Positions 1 through 11,854 of a stretch of DNA of 64,000 nt are shown here, one piece after another. Below the pieces are notes generated by a model. It did no database searches. It had not been told where the DNA came from and saw only the letters and a list, made by a program, of their open reading frames with translations. Each line of letters begins with the position of its first letter. The first letter of the stretch is position 1. The DNA lies in the NCBI RefSeq assembly GCF_014201875.1, contig NZ_JACHFL010000023.1, positions 1 to 64,000 of the forward strand. Reading direction: 5' to 3'. Source of the DNA: Deinococcus humi. Lineage in GTDB: Bacteria; Deinococcota; Deinococci; Deinococcales; Deinococcaceae. The position numbers and the translations under genes are program-made.

Positions 1-99
1 TCCTGGTCCGGTGCGGTCACGCTGGACACCGAGAAGCAGGAGTACAGCCTGTGGCAGAGCAAGTTCCGCGCCGCTGGCCTCAGTGTCGGTCCCAACTGA
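1..99 (+). CDS. 3' end of an unidentified gene
   Basis: An open frame enters from the left edge in phase 1 and stops at a TGA at 97-99, giving the last 32 residues of a protein ending LSVGPN. The composition (SWSGAVTLDTEKQEY, LWQSKF) looks like real coding sequence, and a strong terminator follows 45 nt later, as expected for the end of a transcript. The fragment is too short to assign a family. Confidence 0.6.
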   Translation, partial: SWSGAVTLDTEKQEYSLWQSKFRAAGLSVGPN

Positions 100-143
100 G
101 CCTCACTGCTGAATAAGTGTCGACTTCATCCAGGAAATGCACC

Positions 144-176
144 AAAAAAGGACTGCCGCACGCGGCAGTCCTTTTT
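144..176 (+). terminator. Rho-independent terminator
   Basis: The 8-bp stem GACTGCCG/CGGCAGTC has a 4-nt loop and is flanked by an A-run on the left and a T-run on the right, so it could act in both directions. It most likely ends the gene that stops at 99. Confidence 0.85.
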
Positions 177-179
177 GAT

Positions 180-917
180 TGTCTTTGGGCTCCCGCTCGG
201 TTTCGGCGGGAGAGACTGATACCGGCCGTCGAGAAACCAAGTGTCGAAGTCCAGGCACTCTTGATGTTGATCACGGAATGAACTACGGCTGGCCCGCCTT
301 AGGCGGGCGAAAGTAGAGCGGGGCAGGGGAGACCAGGCCGAGCCTCACCCGGCGGCATCCAGGGCCATTGCCAGCTTTCCCAATCTTCTCTCGAAGGAAG
401 AGGCTGGCGTCGCACGAAAATTCATCGAGTCGGTCTTCTTCTCTTAGTTTGGCTTTGGGTTGAATTGGGGACAGGCCAAAACGATGGTTCCCTCGCGGCT
501 CAAAGTGGCTTTGATCGTCTTGGCCCCCGACTTCAACTTCGGGATTTGGGCCTTCTCTCCTCTTCACTCTGCCTTTCCCCACTGGTCAGCGCTGCCTTGC
601 CAGTTCCCGCTTCGGTCAATCCAACTGCACTTGGTGTGCTAAAAAAGCGACAAGCCGTCGGAAGGGTGTCCTGCCCCTTTGAGACGAGGTCACGCAGTGG
701 GCAATCTCAATCCCCGGCTACCCACCCGAGGCCTGCGCCCTCGCTGGTTTCTCAGAGCCGGGTTTTGAAGGCCATCTTCTATACTGCTCACCGTAAAAAC
801 CCACGCCCATCCTCTTGATTCCCTGGACGGTCGGGCGAGGCCAATGGGTCTGTCATCTCATGTGTTGGACCTGCTCACCCGGCTTCACTCCAGCCGACCA
901 ATTAAACAACCTCGTAG
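180..917. other. Gene-free stretch with two small hairpins
   Basis: No convincing gene is seen. There are small inverted repeats at about 190-212 (CTCCCGC/GCGGGAG) and 292-308 (GCCCGCC/GGCGGGC). Open frames on both strands here have low-complexity, proline- and arginine-rich translations and no recognisable motif. The stretch may be a decayed insertion or a long intergenic region. Confidence 0.4.
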
Positions 918-2624
918 GTGGATCCCTTGCAAACCGATTTCAGCGCCGTCCTCACGTCACGTCCACACCAGCCCACCGAAGGAACGCTCATCGTGGGACC
1001 GTGGCAGGTGACTCTTGATGCGGCGTCAGCCAGCATTGTTCATCAACCTGGACTGAGCGCAGTCATGAAAGGTCAGATCTACGACCTTGACGCTCAAGGC
1101 CTGCTCAGGCTCTACCGTCAGTGCGGTCCCGACTTCGCCCGCCGCTTTGACGGCGCGTTCTCAGTGGTGCTGTTCGATGAGGCCCAGGGCTTGATCGTGG
1201 CTGTCACAGACCGGGTGGGCAGCCACAAGCTGTACGCGGCCTATGCTGGAGAGCGGGTGACGCTCTCGACCCGGCCTGACCATCCTGATTTCACGGGACG
1301 GCCCTACGACCTTGCGGGTCTGGCCAGCGTGCTGGTGACCGGCAGTACCCTGAATGGCCTCACACTGCATCAGGGGGTTCAGACCCTGTCCCGCGCCAGC
1401 TCATACCGGGTCGAGCCCGGTGGCATGGTTCAGCAGCCGTACTGGGCAGGTCAGTTGGCCCAGGACCACGACACACGCCCGGAAGCCGAACTCCGCGAGG
1501 AACTGGCTGAACTGCTCAAACGCTCGGTCCGCCGCCGCGTTGAGGGCCTGAGGGGGGCGGTCCATCTGTCGCTCAGCGGCGGCCACGACTCCAGGGGGGT
1601 GCTGAGCTTGCTGGCGGCCACAGGCCAGGATCTGCACACCTTCTCGTATACCCAGGGGAAGCAGGCAGCCCGCAGTGATACCCGAGTGGCGGACGCTCTG
1701 GCGGCGCAGTACGGGACACGGCACGAACACCTTCAGGCCTACCAGGGTGACCTGCTGGCAACGCTGCGCCGCAATGCCGCTTGGGGTCACGGCGTCACCA
1801 ACTTCTGTGATGAAGTGGATGCCTGGGACACTCTGGAGGGTGAGTCCGTCACCGACCTGTTTACCGGCGACCAGATATTCGAGATGCATGCCTATCCCCT
1901 CACGGACATCTCCGAGCAGCTCGTCAAGCGGCACATTGAGCCCTTCAGCACCCTGGGCAGTCTGGCCGACCGGCTGAACCCGGGGCTGTCCCCGGCTCTG
2001 GAAGCGGCCTGGACCGCTGAGGTCGAAACCATCCGGGCTTCGGCCGCCCGCTTCGCCGACCCCTACCAGCAGGAACTTGTCCTGGTCGCCGATCAGCTGC
2101 TGCCCTACCGCCTGCTGCCCTGGCGTGAACGCTATGGAGGCCGCTTTGCCCGGATCCACCTGCCTTACCTGGATGCCGCGGTGCTGGACTTCCTTTACCG
2201 CCTCCCCCCTGACACACTGGCGGGCAAGCGGCTGTTCGTCGACACCTTGCGTGACTTGGACCCGGCCCTCTACACCGTTCCTCTGGCCCGGTCCCAGGGC
2301 TACGAGGCCGACTGGCACGCCGAGCTGATCAAGCACCGCGAGGCGGTCAAAGAAGAATTGCTCTCCGGACCCAGCCGTTTGGACGCCGCCATTGATCCAC
2401 AAGCCATCCGCGCAGTGCTGGACAGCCTGGCGTTGCCGGCAGACGGCAGACGCTCAATGCTCAAGGGACAGGTCCGGCAGACCCTGGGCACCTTCCGGCA
2501 CAGCGAGATGGGGCAGAAAATCTTTGGCCGAGCCCAATTGAGGGCCCCGCTGATCAGCCCAGCCACCTGGTTGTTGAGGGTCCTGACCCTCCGCGCGCTG
2601 GACGCCGATACTCGCACGCGTTGA
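918..2624 (+). CDS. Asparagine synthase-like protein without glutaminase cysteine
   Basis: This 568-residue protein has the two-part layout of glutamine-dependent asparagine synthetases. The N-terminal half carries the class-II amidotransferase-like motif RRFDGAFSVVLFD (about residues 75-87). The C-terminal half has the PP-loop ATP-pyrophosphatase motif SLSGGHDSR (about residues 215-223). The catalytic Cys expected at residue 2 of a class-II glutaminase is absent: the GTG start at 918 gives MDPLQ. The protein may therefore use free ammonia or another amine, or amidate something other than aspartate, as AsnB-like enzymes of peptide and polysaccharide clusters do. No such cluster is adjacent. 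A histidine kinase follows 100 nt later on the same strand. The start codon is uncertain because no clear ribosome-binding site is visible. Confidence 0.75.
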   Translation: MDPLQTDFSAVLTSRPHQPTEGTLIVGPWQVTLDAASASIVHQPGLSAVMKGQIYDLDAQGLLRLYRQCGPDFARRFDGAFSVVLFDEAQGLIVAVTDRVGSHKLYAAYAGERVTLSTRPDHPDFTGRPYDLAGLASVLVTGSTLNGLTLHQGVQTLSRASSYRVEPGGMVQQPYWAGQLAQDHDTRPEAELREELAELLKRSVRRRVEGLRGAVHLSLSGGHDSRGVLSLLAATGQDLHTFSYTQGKQAARSDTRVADALAAQYGTRHEHLQAYQGDLLATLRRNAAWGHGVTNFCDEVDAWDTLEGESVTDLFTGDQIFEMHAYPLTDISEQLVKRHIEPFSTLGSLADRLNPGLSPALEAAWTAEVETIRASAARFADPYQQELVLVADQLLPYRLLPWRERYGGRFARIHLPYLDAAVLDFLYRLPPDTLAGKRLFVDTLRDLDPALYTVPLARSQGYEADWHAELIKHREAVKEELLSGPSRLDAAIDPQAIRAVLDSLALPADGRRSMLKGQVRQTLGTFRHSEMGQKIFGRAQLRAPLISPATWLLRVLTLRALDADTRTR

Positions 2625-2709
2625 ACACCTTGATCAAAGCGCCGCTCGCACATTCGTTTCTGCACGGCCTGAAGTGCGGCCACCTCACAGCGAGCTCTGG
2701 CAGAGCGCT

Positions 2710-2715
2710 TACACT
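2710..2715 (+). promoter_or_regulatory. -10 box, probable leaderless promoter of histidine kinase
   Basis: TACACT lies 9 nt before the ATG at 2725. A -10 hexamer this close to a start codon is the usual pattern for leaderless Deinococcus mRNAs. It favours 2725 over the upstream in-frame GTG at 2674. Confidence 0.55.
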
Positions 2716-2724
2716 GCCGTAGCC

Positions 2725-5016
2725 ATGACAGACTTCCCCCCACCGAACTCGCCGCATTCGGCCGTGGGGCAGGCAACACACCTGCTCACCCATCTCCAGA
2801 AAGTGACGCAGGCCCTGGCCGCCGTCCGTCAACCAGACGCCGTCTTCGACATCATCCTGGGTGACGCTCTGGACGCTCTGGGCGCCATTTCCGGCGTGGT
2901 GCTGCTGGTTGAGCAGGCACAGCTTCAGGTGGCGGCCCGTCGCGGTCACGACGACGCCAGCGTCTGGCAGGCCGGGGATCTGAGCGGGCGACGACCCAGT
3001 CCAGATGCGTTGCGTCTGAACACCCCGCTGTTCTTCCCGCAGAGCGGCGATCTGGTGGCCGCCTACCCGGAGCTCGAGGCCCGGACGGGCGGCGTGGCGG
3101 CGGTGGCCAGCGCAGTGCTGCCCATGGTGGAAGACGGCCGTCCGCTGGGCGTGATCGTGCTGGATTTCAGAGAACCGCACAGCTTTACTCCTGATGAGGA
3201 GCACTTCTTGCGGACACTGGCTGGGCAGTGCGCCCTGGCACTGGACCGGACCCGGCTCTCTGACGATCTGGAGCGACAGGTGCAAGACCGAACGGTCGAA
3301 CTTGAGGCTTTCGTCCAATTTACCGAGGCGGCCGATGGCGAGACCGACGTGCTGGCGCTGGCCGGGCGGGCGGTGGACGTCCTGAGCGTCCTGTTCCCGG
3401 GCTGTACCAGCGTGTATTACGCCCTCGAAGATGGTCTATGGCGGGCCAAGGTCTACACCAGCGATCTGAAGGCCGCCCCGGCGTTGCTGAGCACGATTCA
3501 GGCTGGGATACCGCTCGACACCCCTGTCTTCGCACGGCCCCTGCAACTGGGGGAACCTGTTTTCGTCGATGGCTGGAATCCGGAGCGAGAACAGCTCCCG
3601 CACACCGAGGCCTACCGAAGTGTCGCGGTGTACCCGCTGGTGGTGGGCGGTACCGTTCAGGCGATGTTCGCGCTGGGGAGCAAGGACACTCCACGTTGGT
3701 CTGCGCACCACCGGGCAGTGTTCCGTTCAGTGGTGCGCAGTCTGGGGCTGGCCCTCGAGCGGACCGAAACCGCCCGGCAACTTGCGGCCCAGAATGCCGA
3801 GTTGCGGGCGCGCACGCGGGCGCTGGAGGGCTTTGCGGCCCTTACCCAGGAGCTGGGGCTGAGTACGGAACCTGAGGTCCTGATTCAGCGCTCCCTGGAC
3901 CTGGTCCTCTCCCTGTTGCCCCCCGGCTACGCCGTCTTTTCACAGATTGTCGGTGAGCGGTGGCACGCCACAGCCCTCGTCGGCGACATGCGGAAGCCCG
4001 AACTACAAGCAGCCATGGAGGCAGGCTTCCCGGTGGGACAGACCCCCAGTCTGGATCTGCCTCACCAGACGAAAGAGCCCCTGTTTCAGGACCACTACGA
4101 TCCCACTCGGGACATTGCCCCGGAACTCGTGGAACACCTCTCGACGGTGGCCACCTTACCCGTGTTGGTCAACGGCGAGGTCAAGGGGATCTTCAGCACG
4201 GCCCTGTTCAGCGTGCGCCCTTGGAGTGTGGCAGATCAGGCGGTCCTGAGGACGACGGTCTACAGCCTCGGGCTGGCCCTGGAACGCGTCGGGCATGCCC
4301 AGCAGCTCACAGCCCAGCGCGACCTGTTGCAGGCGTCAAACGAGGAACTTGAAGCCTTCACGTACAGCGTCTCGCATGACCTGCGCACCCCAGTGCGACA
4401 CATCATCAGCTTCGGGGATCTGCTCCGCCGCTCGCTCCCGGAGGCGCTCGACGCCAGGACGGAGCGGTACTTCGGGATTGTCTCCAAAGCGGCTTTGACG
4501 CTTAATACCCTGATTGACGGCATGCTGGAGGTCTCGCGCGCCTCACGTCAGCCGCTCAAGGCTGAGCAGGTGAGGTTGGATCGGGTCGTCCAGGCCGTGA
4601 TCCAGAAGGTAGAGGCCAACCAGCCACAGCGCCAGATCGACTGGCAGATCCGTGCGCTGCCCATGGTGACGGGTGATGTGGAACTGCTGCGCCAGGTCAT
4701 CACGGCCCTGATAGACAACGCAGTGAAATACACCCGGGATCGGGAACCCGCGGTGATCGAAGTGTGGGCCGAGGACCGGGGGCAGAGTTGGGCCGTGTTG
4801 GTGCGGGACAACGGGGTGGGCTTCAATCCGCAGTACAGCGGCAAGCTGTTCACCATGTTCCAGCGCCTCCACCGGCAAGAGGACTTTGAGGGGGCAGGGG
4901 TCAGCCTGGCCAACGCGCGGCGCATCGTGGTCCGGCATGGCGGAACGATGACCGCCGAGGGCCAGCCGGGAGCGGGCGCCACCTTCGGCTTCATCCTCCC
5001 CAGAGCCCCTGGCTGA
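2725..5016 (+). CDS. Triple-GAF sensor histidine kinase
   Basis: This is a 763-residue cytoplasmic sensor kinase with no membrane segments. Three GAF-like modules occupy roughly residues 15-180, 190-340 and 365-530, joined by short helical linkers. They are followed by a HisKA dimerisation domain with the H-box SVSHDLRTP (phosphoacceptor His551), then a HATPase with N-box DNAVKYT and G1 box DNGVGF. The architecture resembles the output half of bacteriophytochrome-type kinases, but I see no PAS-GAF-PHY chromophore region. The usual GTGLGL lid motif reads GAGVSLA, a mild deviation. No response regulator is adjacent, so the partner may be one of the single-domain receivers at 33.5 or 49.8 kb. 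The start was chosen because a -10 box lies 9 nt upstream. Confidence 0.85.
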   Translation: MTDFPPPNSPHSAVGQATHLLTHLQKVTQALAAVRQPDAVFDIILGDALDALGAISGVVLLVEQAQLQVAARRGHDDASVWQAGDLSGRRPSPDALRLNTPLFFPQSGDLVAAYPELEARTGGVAAVASAVLPMVEDGRPLGVIVLDFREPHSFTPDEEHFLRTLAGQCALALDRTRLSDDLERQVQDRTVELEAFVQFTEAADGETDVLALAGRAVDVLSVLFPGCTSVYYALEDGLWRAKVYTSDLKAAPALLSTIQAGIPLDTPVFARPLQLGEPVFVDGWNPEREQLPHTEAYRSVAVYPLVVGGTVQAMFALGSKDTPRWSAHHRAVFRSVVRSLGLALERTETARQLAAQNAELRARTRALEGFAALTQELGLSTEPEVLIQRSLDLVLSLLPPGYAVFSQIVGERWHATALVGDMRKPELQAAMEAGFPVGQTPSLDLPHQTKEPLFQDHYDPTRDIAPELVEHLSTVATLPVLVNGEVKGIFSTALFSVRPWSVADQAVLRTTVYSLGLALERVGHAQQLTAQRDLLQASNEELEAFTYSVSHDLRTPVRHIISFGDLLRRSLPEALDARTERYFGIVSKAALTLNTLIDGMLEVSRASRQPLKAEQVRLDRVVQAVIQKVEANQPQRQIDWQIRALPMVTGDVELLRQVITALIDNAVKYTRDREPAVIEVWAEDRGQSWAVLVRDNGVGFNPQYSGKLFTMFQRLHRQEDFEGAGVSLANARRIVVRHGGTMTAEGQPGAGATFGFILPRAPG

Positions 5017-5874
5017 GCCCTGGTCCAGCCGGCTGATTACGCCCCACCGGTTCCCGCCCGCCCGAGATAGACACCACGGTGCTGCCACCCTGCATGATCC
5101 GGAAGGTGAAGGGCATTCACCCAGCCCAGCGAATGCGGCACGGCGTCCATGTCCCGCATTCCCTCCCCGGTGCGCTGGGGAGGGGGCAGCCATTGTGTCG
5201 GTGCCCAGCCCCGGACGAAACTCACGATCAGGAAGGCATCGGTCTTGAAAAACTCCAGGGACGGCCTGGAACCGACGGGGACCTGTGGCCAGCGCTCCGG
5301 CACACAGGGGTCAGACGCCTGGCCTGAGCTGCCGGGGCCGGGTAGCCACCGAGAGGCACAGCACGGCGGTGATCACGCACAGTGCGACCTCCCAGCCAAA
5401 CACGGTTCTGAAATCCGCGATTGTTGCTCCCCACCGGCAGGCGGCGCGGGAGCGTATGCGGCTCAGAAGGGTTCGGCGGTGTGCCCGGACATCGCCGAAC
5501 TTCTGGCAGGCTGACGTGCGAAGGCGTGTTCGAATGTCCATCGCGGTCACGCTGTTAATAGCCAGCTTAGCCGGAGTTCCCTGTCGGAAATAGATCAGCA
5601 CAGCGGGAGGCTGCTGGCAGAAGGTCGGTAGTCAGCGTCCTACAGCAGGTTACGCCCAGGCACTGACCGCATGTCGCTGCGGTCAGGCGTGAAGCCGTGG
5701 TTTCTTCCAGGTGAAAAATTGCGCTTCGCTGCTGCTGGTCTGGGTGCAGACACCAGCTATGAAGAGGTCAGTGCGGGCTTGTTGGAAGGCGGTTGCGACC
5801 TGTTCTTCAGGCCCTGGACAGGGCTCAGGTTCCAGCTCACTGGCACATCCACTCTTACCAGATCATTACACCGG
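5017..5874. other. Gene-poor stretch, possible gene remnants on the minus strand
   Basis: About 860 bases separate the kinase from the nuclease gene. Two minus-strand frames (5037-5303 and 5311-5601) have coding-like composition, such as KTDAFLIVSFVRGWAPTQWL and a short hydrophobic segment FGWEVALCVITAVLCLSVA, but neither belongs to a family I recognise. They may be pieces of one degraded gene. Confidence 0.3.
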
Positions 5875-5904
5875 TTGAAGCCCTGACATTTCGGCCCCTA
5901 TGAT
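5875..5904 (+). promoter_or_regulatory. Probable promoter of the secreted nuclease gene
   Basis: TTGAAG at 5875-5880 and TATGAT at 5899-5904 are separated by 18 bp, a good sigma70-type match. The leader to the ATG at 6004 is about 90 nt and ends in the ribosome-binding site AGGAGA at 5990-5995. Confidence 0.55.
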
Positions 5905-6003
5905 GGGCACTCCAGGTCAAGTCAGCTACCCCACTCCGGCGGTCAGTTTTTGTGTGACTGGACCGCCCCTCCCTGCTCCCCTTGCCTTCAGGAGATCCTT
6001 CTT

Positions 6004-8760
<2,757 letters not shown>

Positions 8761-8803
8761 TCAGGGGTGGGCCGTTCTGACACCTTCACTCGGGTAAGTG
8801 GTT

Positions 8804-8840
8804 GAGCGGTGGCGGTCCGGGAACGGGACCGCCACCGCTC
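8804..8840 (+). terminator. Terminator-like hairpin after the nuclease gene
   Basis: A perfect 15-bp stem (GAGCGGTGGCGGTCC and its complement) starts 44 nt after the nuclease stop codon. The T-tract after it is weak (CCTTGAG), so termination efficiency is uncertain, but position and strength fit a transcript end. Confidence 0.6.
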
Positions 8841-9175
8841 CCTTGAGCATCATCGGCCATGCCCTGTGGTGTTCTCACTGCTCTTCGCTGGGTCTGCGCG
8901 GGTTTCAGGCGGTGAGGAGCCGAACACGGGGTGTGGCGTGCCGCGGCTGGGCAGGGGCGCTCCTCAACGTGCAGGTTGAGCCGCTGCTGACCTGGGATGT
9001 GACAGTGGTCCGTTGTCTCGTGATCGATTCACACCTCTACCTCGCCGCCCGCCATGTCAATGCGAACGGTGTCTTCGTTGGTGCATCCGGTGGTTCCGTC
9101 GGCACCACCCTGCTCTCAATTCCAGCGACGTTAACGCAGCTGAGGCCCCAGTCTCCGTTCGCGCCATGCCCCACG
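8841..9175. other. Intergenic stretch, nothing recognised
   Basis: About 335 bases lie between two convergent genes. Open frames here show no motif, ribosome-binding site or plausible composition. Confidence 0.4.
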
Positions 9176-9931
9176 CTAGCGGACGTAAGACGCCCCATTG
9201 ATATCCAGCGTTGCCCCGGTCATGTGCCTCACCAGGCCTGAGGCCAGGAACACCACAGTGGCGGCCACATCCTCCGGCGGGGCCGCGTCTCCCAGTGGGA
9301 ATTCACGGTCCAGCTCGGCAGCGTGTTCGTCGAGGTAGGCTTCCGCCATCTCGGTGCGGACCCAGCCGGGGGCAACGGCGTAGGCCAGGACGCCCTCATG
9401 GGCAAAGCCCCGGGCAATCGAGCGGGTCAGGGCGATCACGCCGCCTTTCGAGGCGGCGTAGTGCATGGCGTCCGGTTGATCTCCCCGGAAGGCGGCCCGG
9501 CTGGCGATATTGATGATGATGCCGCCTCCGTGGCCCCGGAAGTGCCCGATGGCCTCCCGGCAGGTGTCCGCCACGCTCAGCAGGTTGACCTGCAGGGTCT
9601 CGTGCCAGACGTTGGCCCATGCCTCCAGGGGATCGTCCACCGTGACCGACGGCGCGACCCCGGCGTTGTTGACCACCACGTCGATGCGGCCTTGCCAGGC
9701 GGCGGCAGCCTCGAACAGCCGGATGGCCTCGCCCTCACGGGCCAGGTCGCCACTCAGGACGTGAATTCGCTCTGCACCGAACGCCTCTATCAACGTCTGT
9801 GCCCCGTGGCCACTGCGCCCCAGGTGGGCCGCCACCGATGCACCTGCGTCCAGCAGGCTGCGGACGCATGCGGCACCGATTCCGCGAGAAGCCCCCGTCA
9901 CGAGTACCACCTTGCCGTTCAGATTGATCAT
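9176..9931 (-). CDS. SDR family oxidoreductase
   Basis: This is a 251-residue classical short-chain dehydrogenase/reductase, close to the standard family length. The N-terminal cofactor motif TGASRGIG is at residues 12-19 and NNAG near 88-91. The catalytic set is Ser144, Tyr158 and Lys162 (NIASRAA, HYAASKGG). The C-terminal half (PGWVRTEMAEAY, GATLDINGASYVR) is typical of 3-oxoacyl-ACP-reductase-like members. The substrate cannot be told from sequence, and the gene stands alone, so context does not help. A TATGCT hexamer lies 12 nt before the ATG. Confidence 0.9.
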   Translation of the reverse strand: MINLNGKVVLVTGASRGIGAACVRSLLDAGASVAAHLGRSGHGAQTLIEAFGAERIHVLSGDLAREGEAIRLFEAAAAWQGRIDVVVNNAGVAPSVTVDDPLEAWANVWHETLQVNLLSVADTCREAIGHFRGHGGGIIINIASRAAFRGDQPDAMHYAASKGGVIALTRSIARGFAHEGVLAYAVAPGWVRTEMAEAYLDEHAAELDREFPLGDAAPPEDVAATVVFLASGLVRHMTGATLDINGASYVR

Positions 9932-10040
9932 GGTTACCAGTCAAGCATACGGGCCACGGTGCTATGTACCTTTGGCGCGGTGCCGTGTCGTATGGAGCAG
10001 TGCGGAGCCCACTGCCATTCGGTGCCGATTTGCGTTCGGT

Positions 10041-11753
10041 CTATTTTTTGCTCAGTTCGGCCCAGGGCAGGAAAGTCAAGGGGTTGTACCCGGCTTTGGT
10101 CAGCGGCGCGCCGCTCAGACGGCTGCTGTATACCAGGTATTTGGTTTCCTGCGGCAGATTGATCACTGGAGCTAGCTCGTGCGCGCGGCGCCCCACCTGG
10201 CTGTAGAGCTTGTCACGCTGCGCGGTGTCGGTGGTGGCCCGCGCCTGGTTAAGCCACCTGTCGATGCTGGCGTCCTTGAAGTTCGAGCGCAGTGAGAACC
10301 AGCCCTCACTGCTGTAGAAGGTGTACATGAAGTTGTCCGGGTCGGCGTAGTCCGGGGACCAGCTCAGGACCGTCATGGGTTCCATTCCCTTGCCCGCGTC
10401 GGTGGACAGTTCGCTGGCCTGTTTGGGTTGCAGGTTCAGGCGGAACTTGGGATTCAGCGCTTCGACGCTCTGTTTCAGGAGTTCCAGGGCAGTCTGCGAG
10501 GACGTACTGCCGGCACGGTAATTGGCCGTGAAGGTAAAGCCGTTTTTCCAGACCTCACCGCCGAACGCGCGCTTGAAGGCCGCTTCCGCCTGCTTGGGAT
10601 CGTACTTGTAAACGCTGATCTTGGGATCATAGCCGGGGAAGGTGGGGGGCAACATCATGGTGAGGTTGGTGCCCTGGCCCTTGAACACATCCTTGGTGTA
10701 CTGAGCGTAGTTGAAGAGATATGAAAAGGCGCGGCGCACGTTCACGTCGCTGAAGAAGTTGGCGGGAATGCCCTTGCCGTCGAGCTTGCCGCTGCCCAGC
10801 AGCGCCGAATTCTTGATGTTCTGGTTCATGAAGATGGCGACCGTGTTGGTGTTGGGCAGGTCATCGACCCAGGAGACGCCAGGTTTCCCCTTGAGCTGCG
10901 CCTCGTCCACAGCCCGCCCGCCACCGTCAATCATGTCGGCGTCGCCGCGCAAGAAGGCCTGTTGTCGGGCCGCCAGCTCGGGCACCTTCTGGCGCAGCAC
11001 GTTCTTGATGCTGGGCTTGTCGCCCCAGTAGCTGTCGTGGACGGTGAAGAGCAGGTTGCCCGCGTCGCGGCGCACCAGCTTGTAGGGGCCAGTCCCGTTG
11101 GGCTTCTCGTTGAGGGCGCTACCGGACAGATCCTTGCCCACCCAGCTCTTCCAGGTGGCCTCCGTGCCGTCCCACTCACCGATGCTGGCGGCGTATTTCC
11201 GGTCAACGATGGCCTGGCCGACGTAGGCCAGTTTGGACAGGAAGGCCGGATCGACCTTGGGCAGGCTCAGCACCAGCTGGCCCTGGGCGTTGCATTTGGC
11301 GGCGGACGTGATCCGGGCCCAAGTGATGGACTTGTCGTCGTTGGCGTTGGCCTGGGTGCCCAGTAGCGACTCGCTCAGGAACCAGTTGCCAGAGGACGCT
11401 TCGTTGGTGACCAGGTTGCGGCGGAAGGTGTATTCGGCGTCCGCACAGGTCATGGTGTCGCCATTGTGGAATTTCACGCCCGTACGCAGATCGAAGGTGT
11501 AGGTCTTGCCGCCGTTGCTGGCGGTCCACTTGGTGGCCAGCGCCGGGACCAGCTGCTTGAGGCTGCTACCCGGGTAGGTCAGCAGCGGCTCGTACACGTT
11601 GACGATCACGGGCGCGGAGATGACGTCGTACATCGCTGCGGGGTCCAGGGTGATCACTTCTGCGCTGGACTGGATCACCAGCGTATCTGAAGGCGAGGCG
11701 GCCAGCACGGTTCCAGTCAGCAACACGGCACTCAGGACAATCAGATTTTTCAT
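10041..11753 (-). CDS. ABC transporter substrate-binding protein, family 5
   Basis: This 570-residue protein has an N-terminal signal peptide ([19 protein letters not shown]) and the fold signature of DppA/OppA-type solute-binding proteins: [13 protein letters not shown] near the N terminus, [29 protein letters not shown] in the first lobe, then [14 protein letters not shown]. These proteins deliver oligopeptides, nickel or glycans to an ABC permease in the periplasmic space. No permease or ATPase gene is next to it, so it either serves a transporter encoded elsewhere or is an orphan binding protein. A -10 box 9 nt upstream of the ATG suggests a leaderless message. Confidence 0.9.
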   Translation of the reverse strand: MKNLIVLSAVLLTGTVLAASPSDTLVIQSSAEVITLDPAAMYDVISAPVIVNVYEPLLTYPGSSLKQLVPALATKWTASNGGKTYTFDLRTGVKFHNGDTMTCADAEYTFRRNLVTNEASSGNWFLSESLLGTQANANDDKSITWARITSAAKCNAQGQLVLSLPKVDPAFLSKLAYVGQAIVDRKYAASIGEWDGTEATWKSWVGKDLSGSALNEKPNGTGPYKLVRRDAGNLLFTVHDSYWGDKPSIKNVLRQKVPELAARQQAFLRGDADMIDGGGRAVDEAQLKGKPGVSWVDDLPNTNTVAIFMNQNIKNSALLGSGKLDGKGIPANFFSDVNVRRAFSYLFNYAQYTKDVFKGQGTNLTMMLPPTFPGYDPKISVYKYDPKQAEAAFKRAFGGEVWKNGFTFTANYRAGSTSSQTALELLKQSVEALNPKFRLNLQPKQASELSTDAGKGMEPMTVLSWSPDYADPDNFMYTFYSSEGWFSLRSNFKDASIDRWLNQARATTDTAQRDKLYSQVGRRAHELAPVINLPQETKYLVYSSRLSGAPLTKAGYNPLTFLPWAELSKK

Positions 11754-11762
11754 GGTGCTGCA

Positions 11763-11768
11763 ACCCTA
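11763..11768 (-). promoter_or_regulatory. -10 box of the substrate-binding protein gene
   Basis: On the minus strand TAGGGT sits 9 nt before the ATG at 11753, giving a leaderless or near-leaderless layout. Confidence 0.45.
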
Positions 11769-11854
11769 GCAAGCTGCTGACCTGAGCTGGTGAGGCGGCG
11801 CCCCTCGTCATTCGGGGCTGTTTCGTGGGGCTGCCCACATCGCCTCCGCCAGGG

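Noticed and set aside
292..308. GCCCGCC/GGCGGGC hairpin as a terminator
   Set aside because: No T-run follows on either strand and no gene ends nearby.
1401..2402. A 333-codon open frame on the minus strand
   Set aside because: Antisense shadow of the asparagine-synthase-like gene, with low-complexity Gly/Gln-rich translation.
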